From the NCBI GenBank assembly GCA_016647705.1, contig CM028333.1:24050243-24114242 (forward strand): DNA of 64,000 nt, read 5' to 3'. The notes beneath the pieces are model-generated. The model saw nothing but the letters and a program-made list of their open reading frames with translations, had not been told where the DNA came from and searched no databases. Below, one piece after another: positions 45,116 to 55,343 of this stretch. Position numbers and translations under genes: made by a program. Numbering within the stretch: the first letter of the stretch is position 1; the number at the start of each line of letters is the position of its first letter. The DNA comes from Eucommia ulmoides. Its lineage: Eukaryota > Streptophyta > Magnoliopsida > Garryales > Eucommiaceae.

Positions 45116-45845
45116 TTATTGTAAACCCGACATGAAGTTGAACAGTTTGTCCTCCTCAGACATGTTCTTTATGTCCAACATCATTGATGTGAAGTTCTTC
45201 ACATAATCACGTACCGTACTTATCTGTTTCAGGTTCTTCAGGGACTCATGAGTAACCCACGAAGCATTGCTAGGCAGGAATTGCTCTTTTAATTCCCTAT
45301 GAAAGTCGTCCCACTCCGTGATCGGTTCACGGTCTTTGTCAGAAACACGTGTCCGCCACCATAATTTTGCATCACCACTAAGATACATTGTGGTAATAGT
45401 CACTCGTTCAGTGTCTGGAATGTGTGCAGCATTGAAATACTGCTCAACATCCCACAGAAAGTTTTCTAATTCTTTGGCGTTTCTAGCGCCAGAGAACGAT
45501 TTCGGTTCCTGTACTCATACCTTTGCTAGACCATCTTACGCTCCTTGTCCAGCAACTATCTTCTTCAGTAGGGAAACATCGTCCTCCATGTTTTCTAGGT
45601 TGATCTTCCAGACATCGATCAGGGCACTCATGTCGTCCGTCATGCTTCTAATCTGGGCCAATATGTCGTTGAAGAATTCTTCAAAGGATGCACGAAGTTC
45701 TTCAATGGAGGCTCGAAGATTTGCATTTTCGAGCCTTAATTCAGCATTCTGCATGGACAAATTAACTTCACCGCCAGTCGGTGGCACACTGACGTAATAT
45801 TCCAACGCCTCTAACCAATTGTTTAGACTTGATGCAGGGGCCATT
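45116..45845 (-). pseudogene. Chromovirus gag (capsid)
   Basis: It opens at 45845 with MAPASSLNNWLEALEYYV and a predicted coiled coil (ELRLENANLRASIEELRASF). After stops near 45.53 kb it resumes with the retrotransposon-gag core (TTMYLSGDAKLWWRTRV, EFHREL-like DDFHRELKEQF, LKQISTVRDYVKNF). All parts share one frame. The stops lie between the coiled coil and the capsid core. Confidence 0.88.
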
Positions 45846-45856
45846 TTCGTAGCCCT

Positions 45857-45870
45857 GGCTCTGATACCCA
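45857..45870 (-). other. Primer-binding site of the chromovirus
   Basis: The minus strand reads TGGGTATCAGAGCC, the Met-tRNA site with one extra G, one base inside the 5' LTR. Confidence 0.85.
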
Positions 45871-45871
45871 C

Positions 45872-46750
45872 TGTCACAGGATTAAAATTTTTAGCATCAA
45901 TTTTAAACTGAGTGATGACCTGATCGTTGGCACAATCAGTCAGCCACGTTCCTACAATGTTTTCACAAAACAGAATATACCGACACAAAACAGAATGAAC
46001 GCACCCACACACAAGCACCACCGAATTACAGGTAAAAACCCAATCTTATATTAAAACTCAGGAACAAGGAAACACAGTCTTACAAATCGGTATAAAAACG
46101 TAGGAACAAATCCTCTAACCAAAAGTCAGACTAATCTACAGCTATTTATAGAGAACAAGTGCAGTTAACATCCCTAACTGCATAGACAACTGTTTGACAC
46201 CTGTCAGACACCTATCAAGCCTACAAATGGGCAGTTTTCCTACCCAATCTGTATAAAACTGCTCCAATAACTCCTCTAGCCTTCCAGAAACATGTACTCC
46301 ATGAGCTAAGTCCTCAGCTCACTGTTTCTGCATAGTATTCGTTGTGTCTACGTGTTGCATATTTACCGTTTTGTTCTCTGAAACATGTCGATGGATGTCA
46401 ACGCCTCGTCATACTGTCTGCTGCCTAGAACGTGTCTCTGAGCCCACGTTCCGTCACATTTGCTTGGCCTCATGCACAAGCTACCTACGTGAATGCCGAT
46501 CTTAGCGTTGCGCCTAGGATCACCATACCTCGTTTTGGCGTGCCCGATGTCTGAGTACCTTGTCTAGCAACGCCTTGGTGTCGCGCATGCCAACGCATAC
46601 CAATGCTTTCTGTCTTGCCTCCGCATTGTCATCCAGCATCACTCCGGTTTAGCCAGGTCAACCCAGTCCGGTTAACCCGGCAGGGAAGTTAGCTTAGATA
46701 TGGCACCAGAATCTAACCCAACGTCCTGCTCCGATCTCAAGGGTCTAACA
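45872..46750 (-). repeat. 5' LTR of the chromovirus
   Basis: TGTCACAGGATTAAAATTTT ... GGTCTAACA; 879 bp, with a short extra duplication (CACCTGTCAGACACCTATCA) relative to the other LTR. Confidence 0.95.
46142..46150 (-). promoter_or_regulatory. TATA box of the chromovirus 5' LTR
   Basis: The minus strand reads TATAAATAG after GTTCTC. It is conserved in the other LTR at about 40698-40706. Confidence 0.6.
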
Positions 46751-46769
46751 GTAGCTCATTGGGCCAACA
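46751..46769 (+). repeat. Last 19 bp of LTR-D, right of the chromovirus
   Basis: GTAGCTCATTGGGCCAACA completes LTR-D exactly as in the ends of LTR-E and LTR-F. Its first five bases are the target duplication. Confidence 0.9.
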
Positions 46770-47060
46770 AGTGGCATCAAAGCTAGTTTTAGCTCGATAG
46801 GGCTAACACCCTAGCTAAATTGATCACATGCCACACACCACGGATGATGTTTTTTGTGTATCCTCTCTTGATAGTGATAGATCCTTATTTGACAATATGA
46901 TGTACGATTCCTGTGGTTTTAGTGGTAGTGATGGAGATGATGATAATGAAAATGTCCATATTGTTATGGAAAAATTACTTTCTTTCACACTACTTTTTAC
47001 TAAAGAGAGTTTGAGTTTGAAAAGAAAAATCAATTCTTTTGAAAATGGTGAAATCATGAC
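46770..47060 (+). pseudogene. Surviving interior of element D with an acidic gag-like ORF
   Basis: After a degraded primer site, an ORF from 46828 reads an acidic segment (SGSDGDDDNENVHI) and a helical segment (FTKESLSLKRKINSFENGE), resembling the middle of SIRE-type copia gag where acidic and coiled stretches occur. At about 47060 (CACATGACACGAAAAT) it passes directly into LTR sequence, so a deletion joined mid-gag to the right LTR. It cannot be a complete gag. Confidence 0.5.
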
Positions 47061-48445
47061 ACATGACACGAAAATGATTTTATGTTTATGTGTGTTTTAA
47101 TAGGATCCTAATTAGTGAAATCATTTCCTTCTATGTGTAATTAAAAAAGAAATAAAGATAATTGATTAAAATTGATTTTAAGATTTTAGTGGAGCTAACC
47201 GAGAAAAGAAATTAGTTAAAGGGGTGAAAATGTCAAAGAAAATAATTAAGGAGAAAAGTTCCAGTATGGGCAATCGATCGGTAAGTCGACTTGTGCTTAA
47301 AAGAAGTCGTCTTTGAATCTCTCGGTCAACATGTAAGTCGACCTATGCTTAAACGATGAACTCTCTATATCTCTAGGTCGACAGATAAGTCAACTTATAA
47401 AGTCTTTGAATTGATAGGTCGACGAGTAAGTCGACTTATGACGATGGAATTTTGGCTTGGGCTACATCCTGAATTGGGCGGTCGACCGATAGATGTGTGT
47501 CTGTCAACTGATGGCCAGTTTCAGATTTTGAGGATTTTGTGGATTTTGATTTAAATACTAGTCGTTATTTGTTTACTTGATTGAGAGATTTTAGGGATAT
47601 GAATATTTTAAAGATATGATACTCTTATTTGAATATCCCTATTGATATAGTATATATATTTTAAGTATTTCTCAAGTTGGTATATTTAATTCTTTATATC
47701 CTATTGATTTGATGTGGTAGAAGCTCCGAGTGAGAATAACTTATCAATTTATTGTAATTGGTGAGTTGAGTGTCTGATTAGATACTATCATGAGTGTCTA
47801 ATCTATGGTAGTTGGTTTCAATCTCTTCCTATAAAGAGATTGAAGTTTTGATCTTTGCCTAAGGTATAAAAAGATTACGTGTTAATTATTCCTTGATTGG
47901 ATTTGTGAGTGATTTTGTAAAGGTTTCATCCATACTTGGGAAAATGATAGTTGGAGTGTTTTTGTGAGATTTTGATTCTTTAGACTAAGGTTTAAAAAGA
48001 ATTAGGTTATTCTTGAGCCTGTAAAAAGTAAAGGTTATTCTTGAGCCTGGGAAAAAGAAAAGATTATTCCTGAGCTTGCGAAAAGGAATTGTAAATGTTG
48101 ATTCTGAGCATGTGAAAAAAATCGTTGTGTAAAGGTTTGGTTCCTACCTGTTTAAAGAAATCTTAGTGATTAGTGGGTGCGAATCTCCGTGGGACTTGGA
48201 GGACTGGATTAGCTAATAGAAGCTTGGTGAATCAGCATATATCATAGTGTGTTGCTTTATTTATTTTACTTTTATATTGTTATTTGGTGTGCACTTAGTT
48301 GATAACACATATCCGATGCTATAAAGATAATAATTAATTTTAGAATAAAATTAATTATTTGAATTTTTGAAGTATTATTACTATTCTGATAATTTTTTAA
48401 TACTACCCAATTCACCCCCCTCTTGGGTAGCTCACTTGGGCAACA
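47061..48445 (+). repeat. LTR-E, right LTR of element D (5'-truncated and internally deleted)
   Basis: It joins LTR-D sequence at the ATGATTTTATGTTTATGTGTG segment (D: about 38240). At about 47710 it skips from TATTGATTTG to ATGTGGTAGAAGCTCC, losing about 0.8 kb including the TATA region. GGTCGAC cluster at 47270-47490. It ends CTTGGGTAGCTCACTTGGGCAACA. Confidence 0.85.
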
Positions 48446-49258
48446 AAAACTGTGAGGTGGCGTTTGATTAATGTTTTTACTTTTTCTCATTCTACTCCCA
48501 AAAAACATCTATTTATGTTCTGGAATATCATGAGAACATAAATTCGTTTGATAACGATAATTATTCTTAAAATATTTTTTTATCATTTTTCAGAACAAAA
48601 ACATAAAAATATGTTTGGTTGCAACTAAGCTTGGATCATTTTTTTAATATATATTTATTTATGTATGTGATAGAGAGAGAGGAGTGGTGGTGGTGTTAGT
48701 GTGGTGGTCACCAACATGGGTGGTGGTGGCCAGCGTAAGTGGTAGTAACCAGCGGCGTGGTGGTTCTCAACATTTATTCTTATGAAATAAATTATGAATA
48801 GTTTTATGAAAGTGAATAGAAATTAATTTTTTTGTTTTTCAAAATTTTTAAAAAAATTTCGAATTACTTTTAAAATTTTGAAAACATTTAAAAATAAAAA
48901 TTTATTTATAAAATAAGCTTTTGTACATACATCTAATCTAATCTAATATCTACTATTAAAAGTGAAAGTTTTTGCCTACATTGAATAGGAATACTCTGAG
49001 CATATAATTCTTACTTTTGGTGAGTTTGCTATGTCTATAGTTTTTAAAGATAGTATAATTTTAATAAGATTTTAATGCAAATACTTATGTTAATTCTATT
49101 CATTCTATTTGGGTAATTTTTATAGTTTTTAAAGATAGTGTAATTTTAGTAAGATTTTAATCCAAATTCATTGAATCCTTCATACTGATACTAATTCTAT
49201 TCATTCTAATTAATTATTCAAATAACTCAATGATTGAATTCTTCCAATTTAAAATAGA
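48446..49258. other. MITE-like and GGT-rich DNA, then a ~100-bp duplication
   Basis: 48455 onward has GGTGGCGTTTGATTAATGTTTTTA, a terminus like that of many plant DNA elements and inverse to the patch at 13.4 kb. 48680-48770 is rich in GGTGGT/CACC words. 48949 onward (TCTACTATTAAAAGTGAAAG) is Helitron-5'-like, and 49035-49120 and 49120-49215 are a tandem pair sharing TATAGTTTTTAAAGATAGT. No gene was seen. Confidence 0.4.
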
Positions 49259-49758
49259 CTAGTTTTAGACCCGCGTATTGCGCAGGCTTGGAAAAAAATT
49301 ATAATAAATTTGTAATATTGAAACATTAAACACATCGGTATCATTTAATTACTTTAGTAATAATATTTGGGAGCATATGCATAAATTTTAGTAAATAATG
49401 ACTTTTACAAATTTTGAAAATAAATATACTATTAAAAATTACATAAATAATAATAAAAAAAAAGTAAAATAATATTTCTACATAATTATTTTGACTAATA
49501 TACTATAAAATAATAAACAAATAACCATAAATTAAGATTAACTTTATCGATTTTTGCAAGTAAAAAAAAATTAATTTAATTAATTTATATCGTATTTATT
49601 TTCTTTTTTGGTAGAATTATTATTTGAATCATAATTATTCTATGAAATAATTTAAAATGTGAATCAGGGAATTAATCATATATTTTTGCATTAATTAAAA
49701 TAAATAAATATTGCTAAAAGAATATTGAGTGGGGTCACTCATTATTTTATATATAAAA

Positions 49759-49826
49759 TGGACAGCCCGGTGCTACAAAGCTCCTACAACACGCGGGGTC
49801 TAGGGAAGAGTTGGATCACTTAGAAC
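49759..49826 (+). mobile_element. Au-SINE-like fragment
   Basis: GGACAGCCCGGTGCTACAAAG, then CACGCGGGGTCTAGGGAAGAG closely resembles the conserved head of plant Au-type SINEs (GCAGCCCGGTGCACAAAGC ... GGGTCCGGGGAAGGG). Only about 70 bp is present. Confidence 0.6.
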
Positions 49827-49860
49827 CCACCAAAAATCTTGAAAAATACATTTTTTAACC

Positions 49861-50093
49861 GGGTTAATTACACTTTACTCCCTTGTGATTTGGCCAATTT
49901 GCATTTACTCCCTTGTGGTTTGAAAATCGCCACTTACCTCCTCTATGATCAGATTTTCAAACAACTTACCGTCCTGATGTAGGGGGTAAGTACAACAAAT
50001 ATCTCACCACATGGGGGTAACTGACTATTTTCAAATCACAGGGGGTAAAATACAAATTGGCCAAACCACAAGGGGGTAAGATATAATTAACCC
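49861..50093. mobile_element. 233-bp MULE-type MITE, 9-bp TSD
   Basis: The termini GGGTTAATTACACTTTACTCCC and the inverse of GGGGGTAAGATATAATTAACCC extend as about 100-bp inverted repeats, so nearly the whole element folds back. TTTTTAACC flanks both sides exactly (49852-49860 and 50094-50102). The sister repeat unit at about 50504-50520 shows the empty site (TTTAACCTCGTTAAAAC). Confidence 0.92.
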
Positions 50094-50688
50094 TTTTTAA
50101 CCTTATCAAACATTTTCTATCCTTCCACTTTTAAGTATTAGATATAGATATAGATAACTTTTTTATTTTTTTTATTTATTTTTTTTAAATTTGTACTTTT
50201 ATTTTGAAATTTTCTTTTCTTTTTTCATTCGTGGTAATAAAAAATCACGAATAAAAATTTATAAATTTTAATAAGTGATGACGTTTAATAAATATCGAAA
50301 ATTAATATATTATTAAAAATTCGATAAATAATCATAGTAAAATAATATTTCTACAAATTATTTTTTACTAATATACAATAAAATAATAAACAAATAATCA
50401 TAAAACAAGATTAGTTTTATCAATTTTTACAAGTCAACAAATTCTAATTTTATATATAAAAAATAAAAATTTGAATCCACTAAAAAAATTAAAAAATGCA
50501 TTCTTTAACCTCGTTAAAACATTCTATCTACTTCCACTTTTAAGTATTAGATATAGATTATTTTTTTAAAAAAAAAATTGCACTTCTATTTTGTTTTGTT
50601 TTTTAATTTGTGGTAAATAAAAAATCAAAAATAAAAATTTATAAATTTTAGCAAGTAATGGCGTTTTATAAATATCAAGAATAAATAT

Positions 50689-52732
50689 TATTAGCCTAGT
50701 GGAATACCCAAGAGAGGGGGTGAATTGGTATTTAAAAATTATCAGAATAAATACTTTAAATCAAATAATTAATTTTAAGCCTAAATTAATTATTATCTTT
50801 ATATCACAACGGAATTGATTAATCAACTAGATGCACACACAAACAACAAAAATAGCAAAGTAAATATTACAGCACACCAAAGATTTATACTGGTTCACCA
50901 AGCTACTCTTCGCTAATCTAGTTCCCCCGACTTCCACGGAGGGTCGTACCCACTAAAACCAAGATCCCTTTAAAGGTAAGAACCAAACTCACACAATGAT
51001 TCTTTTATAGGCTCATAATCAACCTTTACAATTTCCTTTTTCAAGGCTTAAGAATAACCTCTACTTTTTACAGGTTCAAGAATAACCTTTACAGTTTCCT
51101 TTTCCAAGGCTCAGGAATAACCTCTAATTTTTACAAGCTCAAGAATAACCTAATTCTTTTTAACACTAAGGCCAAAGAATCAAAATCTCACCAATCACTC
51201 TAAATATCCTTTTACCCGGTAAGGATTGAACCGTTACAATAATCACTCAAAACGCAATTCTATTTAGGAAGAATCACTACCTCAATCTCTTTACTGGAAG
51301 AGACTGAAACCTGGCTACCCCTGATTAAATACCTCAAACAGTATTTAACCCGTCACACTACTCACCAATACAAATTGATAAGCAGAAAATCTCACTTAGA
51401 GCTTCTACCACCTCAGATAAATAATAACTCAATTAATATCCCAACTAGTGATAGAAAAACGTAAGATAGAAAATCTAATTTTAATAAGACATGGGTAGCA
51501 AATTAGAGCACGTAATCAGATTCAAGAAATTGTTTGTAAAAATATTTTCTTGAAAAATCATAAACAATTTTTAAGATCAATTTCTAAACAATAATCAGAT
51601 AATGCAATGAAAGAATATAATTGGAAAGATCTCACCCGGAATTCACAGAAAGAATTATTAGAATAATGTAAGTTCAAATCCGGTAACATAAAAGATTAAT
51701 AGCGATTGATCTTCAAGATCGTCTCTCAGAAAAGCTCACAATATCTTAATATGATAACTTTTATAAAAGTTCACAAATGAACTTTTCTTCTTTGCTCTCT
51801 CAATATTAATTTTTGTATAAGAAATTCGTCATGACAATTAATAATACTTATAGACCCCTTATATCATAATGACTTCATTTAGGTTCAATTCACTTAAAAA
51901 TAACTTTTAAATCTTTCAATTAAACCCTCCAAATATTTCTCAATCTCAATTAATAAGAATATAATCAATTTTAAGTACCAAATTAAGAAACATTAATATT
52001 CAATGAACCATATTAATAGAATTTAATTAATATGTGAACCATATCTTAAATATAGAAAATATCCCTGAAATCTCTCTCAAATTCCAACCAAAAATTGCTA
52101 CTTTTGGATATAATCTTGGATAAAACAGTATCCTGAAATAGCGCATCCGGTCAACCAACCAATCAACTAGTAGATTTAGGTTGTAGCCAAGGTATTCATC
52201 GGTCAACTTATCAGTCAACTTATAGATTTAGAAAGTTCGTCTTTCCTTCACCGGTCGACTTGTAGATTCAAAGAGTCCAGCTCCTCTTGGCCGGTCGACT
52301 TGTCAGTCAACTAAGAGGTACATGATCTTTCAGTAGCTTGGTCCGATTGACTCATTAGTCAACAGATTGCTTCTGGATCTCTCTTCTAAACATGTTTTTA
52401 ACTTATTTTCTTTTACTTTTTTGCCCCTTTAACCATTTTCTCTTCTAAATAAGCTCTACTAATCTTTTTATATTCTATTTTAATCATTTAAAATTATTTC
52501 TTTTCAAATCACATATTGGAGTAAATAATTTCACTTAATCAAAACACACATAAACAATAAAAATATTTTGTGCCGTGTGTGTTCCTAATTGGGATATCTT
52601 CGACATCATCATATAGCATCCATTTGTCATCATCTTCATCACTGGAATTTAAATAACTGAAACACTCAATTAAAATATTAGTTCCACCAAAAAATCAACA
52701 CTTAATTGTTCATCAAAATTTTAGGATCCATA
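50689..52732 (-). repeat. 3' LTR of element C
   Basis: Plus-strand ends TATTAGCCTAGTGGAATACCC and TTTTAGGATCCATA; the terminal CA/TG dinucleotides have mutated. It has a GGTCGACTTGTCAGTCAAC cluster at 52145-52380, and lacks the TATA region deleted near 51830. Confidence 0.85.
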
Positions 52733-53769
52733 ATCTCCCCATTTTTTATGACGATAATTAACTTTGATATTTTCTTCAAAATAAAAATATAACCACACTC
52801 CCCCTGAATCCAAGGACGGGTTCTTTAACTCGTTAAAGCATCATAATGAAGATTTTATAAATATAATCAATAATGCACAAATTAAAAATATTTAATAAAG
52901 CATAACTTAATAGCAAACTCCCCCTTAGTAAAATATCACTAATTTCTCCCCCTTTATCATCTTCAAAAACAAAATTTAGGGAGGGGGGAACACCCAAGTA
53001 ACTCTAGGCATTCATATAATATTCTTGAAAGAATAAACCTAAAGTGATTAAATCCATATATATATACATATATGTATATATGTATATATATATAACTCTT
53101 TTAAAAGCACATTGAATCAACTCATAAATCCAACTTTTAAAAATCAAAACTCATTTTAATAAATTAACTTTTAAGCACAAAATATCAACACTATGTGGAT
53201 CATTTTTAAAGATAAATATCAAGTCTATTTAATCCAACAAAATCCACACCAAAAACATCTTTATAAGCATGCAATCTTCCTCTATCAAATTGTAAATGAA
53301 TAATATTCATTCATAGGTAAATAATTAAAACATTTCAGCAATATAGCATGATATCAATTAATATCTTCTTAGAATTTAGAAACATGTAATCATTAATACA
53401 CTAAGACAGTAAGACTATTTCACTAATAATTCATGAAATTTTCAATCATAAATCTAATGCATGCATTTATCACAAATTCAGCAAATAATATATTTATCCC
53501 TTAGATAATATTAAGAAATCATGCAATAATTCTAAGAAAACCTAGAAATATGTAAAGCACAAGTCTTAGAAATTTTTACCATCTCATTTAAGCTTAACTT
53601 TTCACTCATGGCCTTGTCTCCAGAAATCACATGACTTTTGTCTTTAGGTGTAAAAGACGTAAATTTTCTTTATTCCCTATCACATGTTGAGAACATCAAA
53701 TTCTTTCTAGGAACAATTTGTCCTTCCAAATAGATATTTAGTGATAACCTGGAAGAAGCACCTCAAAGA
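52733..53769 (-). other. Interior of element C downstream of gag
   Basis: It begins next to the LTR with the purine tract, then CACACTCCCCCTGAATCCAAGG, then AT-rich DNA with a TATATACATATATGTATATA palindromic run (53058-53092). At about 53660-53590 the minus strand reads FTPKDKSHVISGDKAMSEKL, similar in place to the region after the SIRE protease active site. No DSG active site, RT or integrase could be read. Confidence 0.55.
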
Positions 53770-55293
53770 ATTTCTAGATGGTACCCAATCTAAGTGAGTC
53801 CGATCTTTTTAGTCGGGATAATTTTAGTTCCTTTTGGAACCCAAACTTGCCTGCAGTTAGATATTCTTGATAAACAATTACGAATAGTATGCCCCGTAAT
53901 GTTACATTTGAAACATCTAACAAGATCCTTGGGTTTAGAAAAGAATTTATTAAAAAGTTTTTGCTTAAGATTTTTTTGAAATCTAATACCGGCTTTACCA
54001 AAGATACCTCGTGAACTTCCCGGTGAATTTAAGAACAATTGAATGTAAATCCGACATCTTGGATTTTAATTCAACATTTTCATATTCATAATCCATCACT
54101 TGCTTGTTCAATGTATTAATTGTACTTTGAAGGGCATTAATTTTTAAACACTGAATTTTATAATCATGCAAAAGTTCTTGATAAACATCAAATAATTCAT
54201 CAAAATTTAAAGGACAAGAACTTGAACATTTAGGTACCTCAAATTCAGTGGCAATCAAAGCAAGTATAGACGAGTCATCACTGCTTGAGTTTTCTGAGCT
54301 ACTCGACTCCGAGTCATCCCATGTGACTTTTGTTGACTTCTTCATGCTTTTCTTTACTTTCTTCTTCTCCTTTCTTTTCTTCTCTTTTTCTTTGTCTTTC
54401 TTTAGCTCGGGGCATTCGGTTTGGAGATGGCCTGTCTTATGGCAGTTGTAACATTCCACTTTATTCATGTTGAAGTTCTTTCTCCCATGGAATGTACGCC
54501 GAGTCATTCTTGTAAAATTCTTCGTGAGAAATGCCACGTCTTTCTCTTGCTCACTGTCGAGACTCTCATCACCACTATCATACTCTTCTTCAATTTTTTG
54601 AGCTTTTAGCGCCAATGATTTTTTCTTTCTATTTCCAGTATCATCCTCATAACCTTTAATCGCCGATTCATGATTCATCAAATTTCCAATGAGATCATCA
54701 ATATCGTATTTGCCAAGATCCTTGGCTTCCTCTATTGTCGTAACCTTTGACTCCCATATTTTTGTTAAGGACCGTAGAACCTTTCATATTCTATCCTCCA
54801 TGAAGTATGGCTTTTCGAGTTGACTCATATTGTTGCATATGTTGTTCAAGCGAGTGTACATCTCAGGAATTGATTCATTCTCTTCCATTCTGAACAACTC
54901 AAATTTTTCTATAAGAGCATTGATTTTTGACTGCTTTACTTTACTTGTCCTTTCGCGGGTGGCTTGTAACTTATCCCACATCTCCTTTGCAGATTTACAA
55001 CCTGAAACTCTAGAATATTCATTAGCATCTAAAGAGCAAAAGAGAATATTAATAGCTTGAGAGTTAATAGAGAGTTTTTGCTTATCGGAAGTAGTGAGTT
55101 GTTCCTTCTTCTTCTCAACTCTGTTTTCCATTGAAATAAATGGACCATCCTCGATTGTTAGCCACACATTATAATTTGTAGCCTGAAGAAAGACTATTAT
55201 CCTGTCTTTCCAAAACGAGTAACTTTTACCTACAAACAAAGGTGGTCGGTGCATAGACTGCCCCTCAGCTAGTGTGCCTACAATGTGCGTCAT
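53770..55293 (-). pseudogene. Copia (SIRE-like) gag of element C, two zinc knuckles
   Basis: It starts at 55293. N-terminal part: HRPPLFVGKSYSFWKDRIIV and FLQATNYNVWLTIEDGP (typical copia gag F-x-G-x-x-Y-x-x-W). Then the helical core (EMWDKLQATRERTSKVKQSK, FRMEENESIPEMYTRLNNIC). After one stop near 54780 the same frame gives a basic/acidic linker, a CCHC knuckle CYNCHKTGHLQTEC (about 54455-54414), a charged stretch (KEKEKKRKEKKKVKKS) and an acidic Ser-rich part. After a frameshift near 54.0 kb comes a second CCHC, CFKCNITGHTIRNC (about 53915-53875), followed by VWVPKGT. Two knuckles with a long spacer fit SIRE-type gag. Few lesions suggest recent activity, perhaps in trans. Confidence 0.88.
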
Positions 55294-55330
55294 GTGATCT
55301 CTGTTAGTTAAAAATTTCGAGTTAAAGCAA

Positions 55331-55341
55331 CTCTGATACCA
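55331..55341 (-). other. Primer-binding site of element C
   Basis: The minus strand reads TGGTATCAGAG two bases inside the 5' LTR; exact match to the initiator-Met-tRNA site. Confidence 0.85.
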
Positions 55342-55343
55342 AT

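Larger units (their letters stand above)
40426..46750 (-). mobile_element. Ty3/gypsy chromovirus, complete structure but coding regions broken
   Basis: LTRs at 40426-41293 and 45872-46750 enclose gag, protease, RT, RNase H, integrase and a C-terminal chromodomain on the minus strand. A Met-tRNA primer site adjoins the right LTR, and a purine tract (GGTAGGGGTGGTT on the minus strand) adjoins the left. The target duplication is ATAGC (40421-40425) / GTAGC (46751-46755), one change, inside the 3' end of LTR-D. The polyprotein is interrupted by single stops and two frameshifts (near 44.6 and 42.3 kb). LTRs differ at several percent of sites by eye, mostly transitions. Confidence 0.95.
37969..48445 (+). 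mobile_element. Element D: long-LTR copia derivative, interior almost gone, split by a chromovirus
   Basis: The left LTR (37969-40425 plus 46751-46769) and right LTR (about 47061-48445) are in the same orientation. AAAAC flanks the whole on both sides (37964-37968 and 48446-48450), so it is one insertion. Only about 290 bp of interior survives (46770-47060). The right LTR lacks its 5' end and about 0.8 kb of its middle. A complete Ty3 element later landed 19 bp before the end of the left LTR. The primer site AGTGGCATCAAAGC (46770) is a degraded Met-tRNA site. Confidence 0.85.
49259..50683 (-). mobile_element. Helitron-derived tandem array, left part
   Basis: At 49258-49285 the plus strand reads ACTAGTTTTAGACCCGCG, then TATTGCGCAGG. 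Its inverse is a GC hairpin followed by CTAG-T, the 3' end of a Helitron on the minus strand. To the right, a unit ending in CCACTTTTAAGTATTAGATATAGAT (inverse of a Helitron TC 5' start) occurs three times (about 50114-50148, 50535-50562 and 57740-57780). Units share AAAATAATATTTCTACA and AAGATTARYTTTATCG. It is therefore about three copies of a truncated Helitron body in tandem, later invaded by a SINE, a MITE and element C. Confidence 0.65.

Noticed and set aside
41414-45797. Plus-strand ORFs of 60-159 codons across the chromovirus.
   Set aside because: They are antisense shadows of gag-pol; the minus strand carries the conserved RT, RNase H, integrase and chromodomain motifs.
45536-46021. 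ORF start at 46021 as the gag start.
   Set aside because: The first ~50 codons lie in the LTR and primer site; gag more plausibly begins at the MAPASS methionine at 45845.
48660-48780. Gly/Val-rich coding from GGTGGT repeats.
   Set aside because: No sustained ORF; it is a low-complexity patch inside a MITE-like region.
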